This document shows positions 1 through 10,464 of a DNA stretch of 64,000 nucleotides, piece after piece; positions within the stretch are counted from its first letter, which is position 1; each line of letters opens with the position of its first letter. The notes under the pieces were generated by a model. The model searched no databases and had not been told where the DNA came from. It was given only the letters and a program-made list of their open reading frames with translations. The stretch is from Albula goreensis (lineage: Eukaryota; Chordata; Actinopteri; Albuliformes; Albulidae). The DNA is taken from positions 5,211,364-5,275,363 of the forward strand of contig CM040751.1 in NCBI GenBank assembly GCA_022829145.1. The letters run 5' to 3'. The position numbers and the translations under genes were made by a program.

Positions 1-1980
1 TGAGGGTTTCAAGGGTTAGGGTTTCTAAAATTAGGGTTAGGGTTTCTAGGGTTAGGGTTTCTAGGGTTAGGGTTTCTCAAATTAGGGTTAGGGTTTCTAG
101 GGTTAGGGTTTCTCAAATTAGGGTTAGGGTTTCTAGGGTTAGGGTTTCTTGAATTAGGGTTAGGGTTTCTAGGGTTAGGGTTTCTCAAATTAGGGTTAGG
201 GTTTCTAGGGTTAGGGTTTCTCAAATTAGGGTTAGGGTTTCTAGGGTTAGGGTTTCTCAAATTAGGGTTAGGTTTCTAGGTTAGGGTTTGTGAAATTAGG
301 TTAGGGTTTCTAGGGTTAGGGTTTCTCAAATTAGGGTTAGGGTTTCTAGGTTAGGGTTTCTCAAATTAGGTTAGGGTTTCTAGGGTTAGGGTTTCTCAAA
401 TTAGGGTTAGGGTTTCTAGGTTAGGGTGTCTAAAATTAGGGTTAGGGTTTCTAGGGTTGGGTTTCTCAAATTAGGGTGAGGGTTTCTAGGGTTAGGGTTT
501 CTCAAATTAGGGTTAGGTTTCTCACATTAGGGTTTCTAGGGTTAGGGTTTCTCAAATTAGGGTTAGGGTTTCTAGGTTAGGGTTTCTAAAATTAGGGTTA
601 GGGTTTCTAGGGTTAGGTTTCTAAAATTAGGGTTAGGGTTTCTAGGGTTAGGGTTTCTCAAATTAGGTTAGGTTTCTAGGGTTAGGGTTTGTGAAATTAG
701 GGTTAGGGTTTCTCAGGGTTAGGGTTCAAATTCTAGGGTTAGGGTTTGTGAAATTAGGGTTAGGGTTTCTAGGGTTAGGTTTCTCAAATTAGGTTAGGGT
801 TTCTAAAATTAGGTTAGGGTTTCTAGGGTTAGGGTTTTCAAATTAGGGTTAGGGTTTTGAAATTAGGGTTAGGGTTTTAGGGTTAGGGTTTCTCAAAAGG
901 GTTAGGGTTTCTTAGGGTTTCTAAAATTAGGGTTAGGGTTTCTAGGGTTAGGGTTTCTAAAATTAGGTTAGGGTTTCTAAGGGTTAGGGTTTCTAGAATT
1001 AGGTTAGGGTTTTAAAATTAGGTTAGGTTTCTAGGGTTAGGGTTTCTCAAATTAGGGTTAGGTTTCTAGGTTAGGGTTTTAAAATTAGGGTTAGGGTTTC
1101 TAGGGTTAGGTTTCTCAAATTTTTCTAGGGTTAGGGTTTTAAAATTAGGTTAGGGTTTCTAGGTTTTTAGAAATTAGGTTTTTTAAATTAGGTTAGGGTT
1201 TCTAGGGTTAGGTTTAAAAATTAGGGTTAGGGTTTCTAGGTTAGGGTTTCTGAAATTAGGTTAGGGTTTCTAGGGTTAGGGTTTCTCAAATTAGGGTTAG
1301 GTTTCTAAAATTAGGTTAGGGTTTCTAGGTTAGGTTTCTAAAATTAGGGTTAGGTTTAGAGGTTAGGTTTCTCAAATTAGGTTAGGTTTCTTGGGTTAGG
1401 GTTTTGAAATTAGGGTTTGGGTTTCTAGGGTTAGGGTTTCTAGGGTTAGGGTTTCTAAAGTTAGGGTTAGGGTTTCTAGGGTTAGGGTTTCTAGAATTAG
1501 GGTTAGGGTTTTAAAATTAGGGTTAGGGTTTCTAGGGTTAGGGCTTCTCAAATTAGGGTTAGGGTTTCTAGGGTTAGGGTTTCTCAAATTAGGGTTAGGG
1601 TTTCTAGGGTTAGGGTTTCTCAAATTAGGGTTAGGGTTTCTAGGGTTAGGGTTTGTGAAATTAGGGTTAGGGTTTCTAGGGTTAGGGTTTGTGAAATTAG
1701 GGTTAGGGTTTCTCAAATTAGGGTTAGGGTTTCTAGGGTTAGGGTTTGTGAAATTAGGGTTAGGGTTTCTAGGGTTAGGGTTTCTCAAATTAGGGTTAGG
1801 GTTTCTAAAATTAGGGTTAGGGTTTCTAGGGTTAGGGTTTCTAAAATTAGGGTTAGGGTTTCTAGGGTTAGGGTTTCTCAAATTAGGGTTAGGGTTTCTT
1901 GGGTTAGGGTTTTTGAAATTAGGGTTTGGGTTTCTAGGGTTAGGGTTTCTAGGGTTAGGGTTTCTAAAGTTAGGGTTTGA
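1..1980 (+). repeat. Telomere-like satellite, G-rich strand orientation (left arm of inverted array)
   Basis: The stretch is a tandem array in which TTAGGG-type hexamers alternate with TTTCT and CAAA links. The commonest unit is 36 bp (for example TCTCAA recurs at 75 and 111), made of a 15-bp half with AGGGTTAGGGTTTCT and a 21-bp half that adds CAAATT. There is no long pure TTAGGG run, so this is a telomere-derived satellite and not a working telomere tract. Copies between about 260 and 1400 have lost many single G's (GGTTAGG for GGGTTAGGG) and contain short truncated units, while 1396-1980 is clean. The G-rich strand on top is the wrong orientation for a chromosome left end. Long open frames run through the array only because 36 is a multiple of three. 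Confidence 0.95.
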
Positions 1981-2260
1981 GTTTAGTCTCGAGACTAAAG
2001 TTAGTCTTGAGTTTCGAGTTTGTAAGTTTTGAGTTTAGTCTCGAGTTTAAAGTTAGTCTCGAGACTAAAGTTAGTCTTGAGTTTCGAGTTTGTGTTTTAA
2101 GTTTTGAGTTTCGAGTTTAGTCTCGAGTTTAAAGTTAGTCTCGAGACTAAAGTTAGTCTTGAGTTTCGAGTTTGTGTTTGTAAGTTTTGAGTTTAGTCTC
2201 GAGTTTAAAGTTAGTCTCGAGACTAAAGTTAGTCTCGAGTTTAAAGTGAGATTTGAGATT
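1980..2260 (-). repeat. CTCGAG-core spacer repeats, left (inverted) copies
   Basis: About three and a half diverged copies of the AT-rich spacer family lie here, in reverse-complement orientation to the copies at 2304-2667. The shared block TTAGTCTTGAG starts at 2001, 2071 and 2153, so copy lengths vary (70 and 82 bp), unlike the constant 83 bp on the right. Each copy carries two or three CTCGAG (XhoI-type) sites inside the small palindrome AGTCTCGAGACT. The last copy runs into the hairpin centre at 2252-2277. No coding or RNA-gene features are visible. Confidence 0.9.
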
Positions 2261-2277
2261 AAATTTGAAATCTCAAA
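2252..2277. repeat. Imperfect hairpin at the symmetry centre of the inverted array
   Basis: TTTGAGATT at 2252-2260 is the exact inverse of AATCTCAAA at 2269-2277, with an 8-base AT-rich loop. The spacer family and the telomere-like repeats switch strand on either side of this point. It is therefore the local centre of the large inverted repeat, although the two arms are not equal in length. Confidence 0.8.
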
Positions 2278-2303
2278 CCCTACAAAAACAAATTCAAACT
2301 CAA

Positions 2304-2667
2304 GACTAACTTTAGTCTCGAGACTAACTTTAAACTCGAGACTAAACTCAAAACTCAAAACTTAAAAACACAAACTCGAAACTCAAGACTAACTTTAGTC
2401 TCGAGACTAACTTTAAACTCGAGACTAAACTCAAAACTCAAAACTTAAAAACACAAACTCGAAACTCAAGACTAACTTTAGTCTCGAGACTAACTTTAAA
2501 CTCGAGACTAAACTCAAAACTCAAAACTTAAAAACACAAACTCGAAACTCAAGACTTACTTTAGTCTCGAGACTAACTTTAAACTTGAGACTAAACTCAA
2601 AACTCAAAACTTAAAAACACAAACTCGAAACTCAAGACTAACTTTAGTCTCGAGACTAAGCTCAAAC
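2304..2667 (+). repeat. 83-bp tandem spacer repeat, 4.4 copies with exact spacing
   Basis: Copies start with GACTAACTTTAGTCTCGAGA (GACTTACTTTAGTCTCGAGA in the fourth) at 2304, 2387, 2470, 2553 and 2636, exactly 83 bp apart. The fifth breaks off after about 25-30 bp into CCCTAA-type repeat. The copies are nearly identical: the fourth has a single A-to-T change in the start motif (GACTTAC for GACTAAC) and a CTTGAG in place of CTCGAG. Such uniformity beside a variable left arm points to recent amplification or homogenisation of this side. The unit holds the palindrome AGTCTCGAGACT and a second CTCGAG. The family is not one I recognise. Confidence 0.95.
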
Positions 2668-4650
2668 CCTAACTTTAGAAACCCTAACCCTAGAAACCCA
2701 AACCCTAATTTCAAAACCCTAACCCTAGAAACCCTAACCCTAATTTAGAAACCCTAACCCTAGAAACCCTAACCCTAATTTTAGAAACCCTAACCCTAAT
2801 TTGAGAAACCCTAACCCTAGAAACCCTAACCCTAATTTTAGAAAAACCCTAACCCTAATTTTAGAAAAACCCTAACCCTAGAAACCCTAACCCTAACCCT
2901 AATTTGAAACCCTAACCCTAATTTGAGAAACCCTAACCCTAGAAACCCTAACCCTAATTTTAGAAACCCTAACCCTAGAAACCCTAACCCTAATTTGAGA
3001 AAAACCCTAACCCTAATTTCACAAACCCTAACCCTAGAAACCCTAACCCTAATTTGAGAAACCCTAACCCTAAGAAACCCTAACCCTAATTTGAGAAACC
3101 CAAACCCTAGAAACCCTAACCCTAGAAACCCTAACCCTAATTTTAGAAACCCTAACCCTAGAAACCCTAACCCTAATTTGAGAAACCCTAACCCTAGAAA
3201 CCCTAACCCTAATTTGAGAAACCCTAACCCTAGAAACCCTAACCCTAATTTTAGAAACCCTAACCCTAATTTGAGAAACCCTAACCCTAGAAACCCTAAC
3301 CCTAATTTAGAAACCCTAACCCTAGAAACCCTAACCCTAATTTGAGAAACCCTAACCCTAATTTCACAAACCCTAGAAACCCTAACCCTAACCCTAACCC
3401 TAGAAACCCTAACCCTAATTTTAGAAACCCTAACCCTAGAAACCCTAACCCTAATTTGAGAAACCCTAACCCTAGAAACCCTAACCCTAATTTTAGAAAC
3501 CCTAACCCTAGAAACCCTAACCCTAACCCTAGAAACCCTAATTTTAGAAACCCTAACCCTAGAAACCCTAACCCTAATTTGAGAAACCCTAACCCTAGAA
3601 ACCCTAACCCTAAGAAACCCTAACCCTAACTTTAGAAACCCTAACCCTAACCCTTTGAGAAACCCTAACCCTAATTTGAGAAACCCTAAACCCTAACCCT
3701 AATTTGAGAAACCCTAACCCTAGAAACCCTAACCCTAATTTGAGAAACCCTAACCCTAGAAACCCTAACCCTAATTTGAGAAACCCTAACCCTAGAAACC
3801 CCCTAGAAACCCTAACCCTAATTTGAGAAACCCTAACCCTAGAAACCCTAACCCTAATTTCACAAACCCTAACCCTAATTTAGAAACCCTAACCCTAATT
3901 TGAGAAACCCTAACCCTAATTTCACAAACCCTAACCCTAGAAACCCTAACCCTAATTTGAGAAACCCTAACCCTAGAAACCTAACCCTAATTTGACAAAC
4001 CCTAACCCTAGAAACCCTAACCCTAATTTGAGAAACCCTAACCCTAGAAACCCTAACCCTAATTTGAGAAACCCTAACCCTAGAAACCCTAACCCTAATT
4101 TGAGAAGAAACCCTAACCCTAACCTAATTTTAGAAACCCTAACCCTAATTTTAAAACCCTAACCCTAATTCTAGAAACCCTAACCCTAGAAACCCTAACC
4201 CTAACTTTAGAAACCTTAACCCTAATTTGAGAAACCCTAACCCTAGAAACCCTAACCCTAATTTTAGAAACCCTAACCCTAATTTTAGAAACCCTAACCC
4301 TAGAAACCCTAACCCTAATTTGAGAAACCCTAACCCTAGAAACCCTAACCCTAATTTTAGAAACCCTAACCCTAGAAACCCTAACCCTAACCCTAATTTG
4401 AGAAACCCTAACCCTAGAAACCCTAATTTCACAAACCCTAACCCTAGAAACCCTAACCCTAATTTCACAAACCCTAACCCTAGAAACCCTAACCCTAATT
4501 TCACAAACCCTAACCCTAGAAACCCTAACCCTAATTTGAGAAACCCTAACCCTAGAAACCCTAACCCTAATTTGAGAAACCCAAACCCTAGAAACCCTAA
4601 CCCTAATTTGAGAAGCCCTAACCCTAGAAACCCTAACCCTAATTTTAGAA
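2668..4650 (+). repeat. Telomere-like satellite, CCCTAA orientation (right arm, well-preserved part)
   Basis: The same 36-bp satellite as at 1-1980 lies here on the other strand: CCCTAACCCTAGAAA alternates with CCCTAACCCTAATTTGAGAAA or ATTTTAGAAA. CCCTAA reading inward is the orientation expected at a chromosome left end. Variant units such as ATTTCACAAA cluster (3845-3930, 4425-4510), which suggests local amplification. Nearly every unit keeps the full hexamers, unlike 260-1400. The longest perfect hexamer run is about four units (3380-3405), so this too is satellite and not telomere proper. Confidence 0.95.
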
Positions 4651-5423
4651 AACCTAACCCTAGAAACCCTAATTCTAGAAACCCTAACCCTAGAAACCCT
4701 ACCCTAGAAACCCTAACCCTAATTTGAGAAACCCTAACCCTAGAAACCCTAATCCTAATTCAAGAAACCCTACACCTAGAAACCCTAACCCCAATTTGAG
4801 AAACCCTAACCCTAGAAACCCTAATTTGAGAAACCCTCACCCTAGAAACCCTAACCCTAATTCTAGAAACCTTAACCCTAATTTTAGAAACCCTAACCCT
4901 AGAAAACACTAATTTTAGAAATCCTAACCCTGGAAGCCCTAACACTAATTTTAGAAACCCTAACCCTCGAAACCCTTACCCTAATTTGAGAAACCCTAAC
5001 TCTAGAAACCCTAACCCTAATTTCACAAACCCTAATCCTAGAAACCTTAATCCTAATTCTAGAAACCCTAACCCTAATTACACAAACCCTAACCCTACTT
5101 TTTGAAACCCTAACCCTAGAAAACAAGAATTTGAGAAACCCTAACCCTGGAAACCCTAACCCTAGAAACCCTAACCCTAATTTTAGAAACCCTATCCCTA
5201 GAAACCCCAACCCTAATTTTAGAAACCCTCATTTTGGAAAACCCTAACCCTAGAAAAACCATAACCCTAATTCTAGAAACCCTAATCCTAGAAACCCTAA
5301 TTATAATTCTAGAAACCCTATCCCTAGAAACCCTAATTATAATTAAAGAAACCCTATCCCTAGAAACCCTAACCCTAATTTTAGAAACCCTAATCCTAGA
5401 AACCCTAACCCTAATTAGACTAA

Positions 5424-5565
5424 TCAAGACTAAACTTAAACTCAAGATTAACTTAAACTCGAGACTAAACTAAAAGCCCAAACCCTACAAACACAAACTC
5501 CAAACTGAAGACTAACTTTAAACTCGAGAATAAACTTAAACTCAAGACTAACCTTACACCCAAGA
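5424..5565 (+). repeat. Diverged island of the CTCGAG-core spacer family
   Basis: This AT-rich segment contains AACTCGAGACTAAACT, ACACAAACTCCAAACT and GACTAACTTTAAACTCGAGA, which match the 83-bp unit at 2304-2667 with scattered changes. It sits between degenerate CCCTAA repeats. It shows that the spacer is an old component of the array and was not introduced only at the inverted junction. Confidence 0.85.
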
Positions 5566-6175
5566 AAACCTAACCCTAATTCTCGAAATCCTAACCCCAG
5601 AAACCCTAACCCTAATTCTCGAAACCCTACTCCTAATTCAAAAAACACAAACTCTAGAAACCCTAATTAAAGAAACCCCAACACTGGAAACCCTAACCCA
5701 GATTTTAGAAACCCTCACCCTAATTCAAGAAACCTTAACCCTAATTTAAGAATCATCCACCCTAATTAAAGAAACCCTAATCCTAATTTTAGAAACCCTA
5801 ACCCTAATTTTAGAAACCCTAACCCTTGAAACTCTCACCCTAATTTTAGAAACCCTAATTCTAATCCTAACTTTAGAAATCCTAATCCTAGAAACCCTAA
5901 TCCTAATCATGGAAACCCTAACCTTAATTATACAAACCCTAACCCTAGAAATCCTAACCCTAATTATACAAACCCTTACCCTAATTTCAGAAACCCTAAC
6001 CCAAGAAATTCTAACCCTAATTTTAGAAAAACTAACCCTAGAAACCGTAATCATAATTTTAGAAACCCTTACCCTGATTATAGAAACCCTAATCCTTATT
6101 TTAGAAACCCTAACCTTTGAAACCCTAATCCTAACTCAAGAAACCATAACCCTAATTTCAGAAACCCCAATTCTT

Positions 6176-6297
6176 GAAAATCCAAACTCTACACAAACTC
6201 CAAAAATCTTAATGTTAAACTCGAGACTAACCTTAAACTCGAGCCTAAACTCAAAACCCAAACCCTATGAACACAAACTCCAAAACACCAACAAACC
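6176..6297 (+). repeat. Second diverged island of the CTCGAG-core spacer family
   Basis: AAACTCGAGACTAACCTTAA, a second CTCGAG and ACACAAACTCCAAAA appear in the same order as in the island at 5424-5565, about 740-750 bp away. Both islands carry CCCAAACCCTA where the amplified 83-bp unit has CTCAAAACTTA. They are therefore closer to each other than to the amplified copies. Confidence 0.82.
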
Positions 6298-6540
6298 CTA
6301 ACCCTAATTCAAGAAACCCTAACCCTAGAAACCCTAAACCTAATTTGAGAAACCCTAACCCTAGAAAACCCTAATTCAACAAACCCTAACCCTAGAAACC
6401 CTAACCCTAATTCAAGAAACCCTAACATTACAAACCCTCACCCTAATTCTTTAAACCCTCATTTTAGAAACCCAAACATTAATTTAAAAAATCCTATCCC
6501 TTAAAACCCTAATCCTAATTGTATTAACCTTAAGCCTAAT

Positions 6541-8030
6541 TTCTCGAATTTATTCCAAAAGAGAATACTTAAAGTATTTAACAGCAATTTATCTGAATTT
6601 AATTGCTGAATCATCTTCATGTTATGAGATATTTCAACTGTTTGAGTTTCTACCTTTTTTCTCTGACAACCAATGTGCCACAAGTATGCTCGTGACTCAT
6701 TGATGCTTGCACCATATTTTTTTTGCTGATAAGGAATTATGTCAGCTCTCTATTATTAGGAGTTGCGGGTGAGGGAGAGTTTACCAATTATAGTTTACCA
6801 AATTGTCATGCAGAATGCACATAAATGTTATGTAGCTTTTAAACATGTAAAATATCAGCCAAATATTTGACTGCAGTCATAAGTGAACTACCACAAGGTC
6901 ATGGGAAACAGAGTAAGCTGGACAGGGATAACTGTGAATATCCCTGTGAAATTGAAGTACTGTAATATAAATTATATGTGTATCATATACATTCATTTAT
7001 AAAATATTGTTCATATTCGATGGTAAATTTTGATGTTGCTAATTTAATTTTATCATCCCCTTTACTATACAGAAAATAGATTTCCACCAAAATCTTCACT
7101 GGATTTGTTTATTTCAACTGAAAAAAGTTATTTTCATTTTTGGAGAATCCAAAGTGCATACATCCATAAGTTGATATTGGGGAAAAGGTATCATGCAGTA
7201 GCATGCATGAAGCCCAAAATGCATCTTCAACAACTGCAGCTTATTCACTGTACTCATATATTATTCAGTATTTCCCTGGAACACAAAAGATGTAACTTTT
7301 AATGTGAGAGCCATAAACTGCATGATATCTGATATGGTGGAGAGAAGAATATCGCCTTTCTGACAAGATCAGCATACACACTTACATGTGTGTGCCTGCC
7401 AGACACACACACACACACACACACACATAATGGAGGATTTCAGAAGTGTTTTACCAGCCGCCCCAGTAAAAACCTACAAAGTAATATTTCTCTATAACCC
7501 AATTAATTTCTATTTGTACTTCTTTAGAACCTCTACTGAGCTGCCAGATTATGCTTTTTTTAATGCATTTTAACAAACATGTAGTTGCATGTATGCGATG
7601 CTTATGTAAGTATGCAATAAGCCTATAATCTAGAAATAAATAATGAGTGAGATAATTCAGGACCATTTTATGGGCTATGACTGCACTTAATGGTTTTTTT
7701 TTTTTTTTTTTTTTTTAAAAACAGTTCCCTCTTTAAATTCATTTCTGTTGTCATGCATGGATGAGTGGATGTTTCTCTAATGAATCGTGATGTGTACAAA
7801 TACATGGGTTGTCATACAGTTTTTAGTGTTTTGCCTGGATAATGACATGGAATTAATGCTTCGTTCCAGTTTTGACCCGTAATTATTAACACTCTTTATT
7901 ACAGAGGATGTTTTGATGGAATCCTCACCTTTACCTCTGTGTATCACAGGTGCATTCTCAGAGGCGTCGTACGACATGAGTAATCTCACCACAGTGTGTC
8001 ACTCTGTCACTGGGTGTTACCAAAAGCCTT
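6541..8030. other. AT-rich unique DNA proximal to the satellite
   Basis: This is the first non-satellite DNA. It has no recognisable gene, and open frames are short and unsupported. It contains an (AC)13 tract at 7403-7427 and a 23-base T run followed by A5 at 7694-7716, which could be a retroelement tail, but no body is recognisable beside it. Confidence 0.6.
7403..7427 (+). repeat. (AC)n microsatellite
   Basis: An uninterrupted AC dinucleotide tract of about 25 bases in AT-rich unique DNA. Confidence 0.95.
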
Positions 8031-8335
8031 GGGGGGCGGTGGGGGGGGGGGCGATGAACTGCCATCCATCTGTCATCCGGAGCCCCGGTGAACGGTGCCA
8101 TCTACAACACACGGTGCCACATTCACAGCAGGCAGCCTCCCCCCCCAAGCCGCTTCCCACCCGATCCCAGGGTCACCCAACAGGACGTGGCATAGGTCCG
8201 TGTCCTTTTCTACAGCCATCACCGCAATCTGTCCCTGTTGGGCACCGAGGTGAGAGCTGGGTCATCCCTGCTGACTTTGGCTTCTCATCCAACTCGAGAG
8301 GCACGGCCTTGTTTTCTACCCACTCATAAATTCAA
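8031..8335. promoter_or_regulatory. GC-rich island, possible conserved noncoding element
   Basis: GC content and CpG frequency rise sharply against AT-rich flanks. The block opens with a G-rich run (8031-8051, G6-CGGT-G11) and contains a C8 run near 8131-8138. An open frame crosses it but has no recognisable domain. A regulatory role is inferred from composition alone. Confidence 0.25.
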
Positions 8336-9229
8336 TACAGTGAACCATAAGTTAGAATGTACAGACAATAACGACAGTGGGACATGGAATACAATTTTCA
8401 CTGAGGTTGTTTTGAGCCAGATGGCTTATTTACAATATCAAATTTTATTTTTGTGTAAAAATTAAAATATGGATTTGCCAGCTTCCATTGATTTCATTTA
8501 TGATTAAATAATATTGTCAAACTTATCAACTCTTATGGCATCAGTTTTTAAAATTGCCAAAAGACCTCTTCTAAATGAATTGCCGGTATAAAGTATATAT
8601 GATAAATTTGAGCAATTGATGTTCTGCATTCTCGGCTTTATGGACATAATACCACACTCTTTTGATTTTCGGCGTATGAAATTAAAGTTTCAATGGTTTT
8701 CAACTTGACATTTGTTTTGGTGCATTTACAGGCATATGACTAAATTATGTACAGTATTAATCAAAACAAAACCTTGTGAACCTTATTTTTGGATAAAAAA
8801 ATGTATTTAAATGTAATTATGAGCTGTAAATGGTTACCAGAAGGTGTGTCTACTGAGGTGAATGTATGTGCTGTGTTCCAGTCTGAAGGCCTAAACATAC
8901 TTTGACTCTTTCAGAGCATGTGCAATTTAATCAAAATGAATATACCCAAAAAATCTCTTTTTGGGCATATATGCTGTACTTTTGTAAATTGAGAGGAACA
9001 TCATTCCAACGTGTATGTATTTGCTTGTCTCAAAAATAATATTAGCAAGCACAAATATAATATACTCATATATGCTCTTAAATGGATTCAGGTCATTGGA
9101 CTGAATTCCAGCCGGTTCCTGTTTGGCTTTGTTTGTCTGAGCTATTGCTGTCTGTTGTCCTGGCCTCTTTTTTGTCATGCATTCGTAGTTCTGTGATAGT
9201 CGTCCATGTGAGAGCCATCTCCCTGGTTT
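8336..9229. other. AT-rich intergenic DNA
   Basis: No gene, repeat family or RNA is recognised. The sequence is AT-rich with scattered AATAAA-like words and no long open frame worth reporting. Confidence 0.5.
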
Positions 9230-9700
9230 CACAGGGCAGAACACGTGCGTTCATATGTATTCTCCCCCTCGAAAAACCATAGAAGCCGCCCTATAAATAT
9301 TGCTGACCACCCACTTCTCGCACGATTGAAGAACTCATCAATATTTGACACCGGGGCTGTCAGCGCAGGGACGCCATCCATTATTAAAGGGATCACACGC
9401 CACACCGCTCCGCTCTTCGCCGCGAGGAAGGGCGGGGTCCCCCACTTGGCACATGGGGAAGCTCCACAACCTTGGGCCAGCACTCATCAAATTGCCCTCG
9501 AAAACCTGGCAGAGAAATTAACCTTGTTACAACGGGGAAGAAAAGATGACAATTAGTTGTGTCAGGCGGAGGGACCGGGCCCCTCAGGGTGGGGGGCCAA
9601 GTTTCGATGGATGGCCGCGAGCGCTGCAGGAGGAGAGATCAGAGTGGCGGCTGCATGGAGAACATCGGGATCCAATGACATCCTGCTGCCTATTTGAACA
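9230..9700. promoter_or_regulatory. CpG-bearing island, possible conserved noncoding element
   Basis: About 470 bp of higher GC and CpG content stands between AT-rich flanks and includes AAAGGGATCA (a TCF/LEF-like core) near 9385, ATTATTAAA and several CGCG/GCGC words. Short open frames on both strands lack known domains. The pattern resembles vertebrate developmental enhancers or a small CpG island, but no conservation evidence is available here. Confidence 0.28.
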
Positions 9701-10464
9701 TGAGGAGAATTTGCATTCTGTACAGCCCATATTTTGAGAGAGTCTAATGTGCAGAAAATTTGGAAGAATGCATGAGCAGAAAATGTTTTTTCAACCTCTG
9801 AATATGTATGACAGGAAATAAGGGAACACATACAGCTGTGGAATGTCCCATGTGCTTAAAAAGTATTCCAACCTTTCATATTGAGTGGTAAAAGAGAGAG
9901 GAATAAATGGATTTGTGGTTGGAGAGATGGAGACAGGAGGTGCCGGTCATTAGTATTCATAGCGAAATAGACAGACTGACTGTAAGATATCACAACAGGG
10001 GTGTGAAGTCCTGATGGAGAAAGGGCAGCTTCTTGTTGTTTTGATTTCCCCTCATGCTTGCTTGGTGATGTTTTCAAGAATTTAAATCTTGATGAGTAAT
10101 TTCATTACTTTATCAACAAATGCACTTGACCTAACTATTGTTCCCTGTGGAACGCCAGACATGATCTCAGTGTTGTTATTGCTGGACTGCATTTATTTAA
10201 CAGAAGTTTCATGAAGATTTCACTGAGTTGAATAATTAGCCCTGATGGAATCACCTTTTTTTTTTAAAAAATCTATGCCTTACAAATAAATCACTGCAAA
10301 TATTATTCTTGTGATATTTTTGAACTTGAAAGGCTGTGTTTGTGGACAATATAAAACAGAAAAACTTACACATTTTTGCTTATATAATTATACAGAAAAT
10401 AAAGTATATTTTGTAATTGAATCCATAGTGCAGAAGCTACAGTTTTCTGATTAGCAGTTGCTAA
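9701..10464. other. AT-rich intergenic DNA
   Basis: Nothing recognisable: AT-rich, a short T9-A6 junction near 10257-10270, no supported gene. Confidence 0.5.

Larger units (their letters stand above)
4651..6540 (+). repeat. Degenerate proximal part of the telomere-like satellite
   Basis: CCCTAA-type units continue but accumulate substitutions from left to right (CCCTAATCCTAATTATAATT, CCCTGATTATAG, CCCTTACCC). By 6440-6540 only scattered ACCCTAA words remain, and at about 6540 the sequence becomes ordinary AT-rich DNA. The gradient is what is expected of an array homogenised at its distal side and decaying proximally. Two islands of the CTCGAG-core spacer interrupt it. Confidence 0.92.

Noticed and set aside
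9-4945. Many open frames of 60-166 codons encoding RNPNP or LGLGF repeats on both strands
   Set aside because: They arise because the 36-bp telomere-like unit is a multiple of three and lacks stops in several frames. There is no start context, no non-repetitive part and no splice structure.
1-6540. CRISPR-like regular repeats
   Set aside because: Period and sequence are those of a telomere-derived satellite in eukaryotic DNA; there are no unique spacers of constant length.
1-6540. Functional terminal telomere
   Set aside because: No long pure TTAGGG/CCCTAA run, the orientation inverts at about 2264, and the left part has the G-rich strand facing inward, wrong for a left chromosome end.
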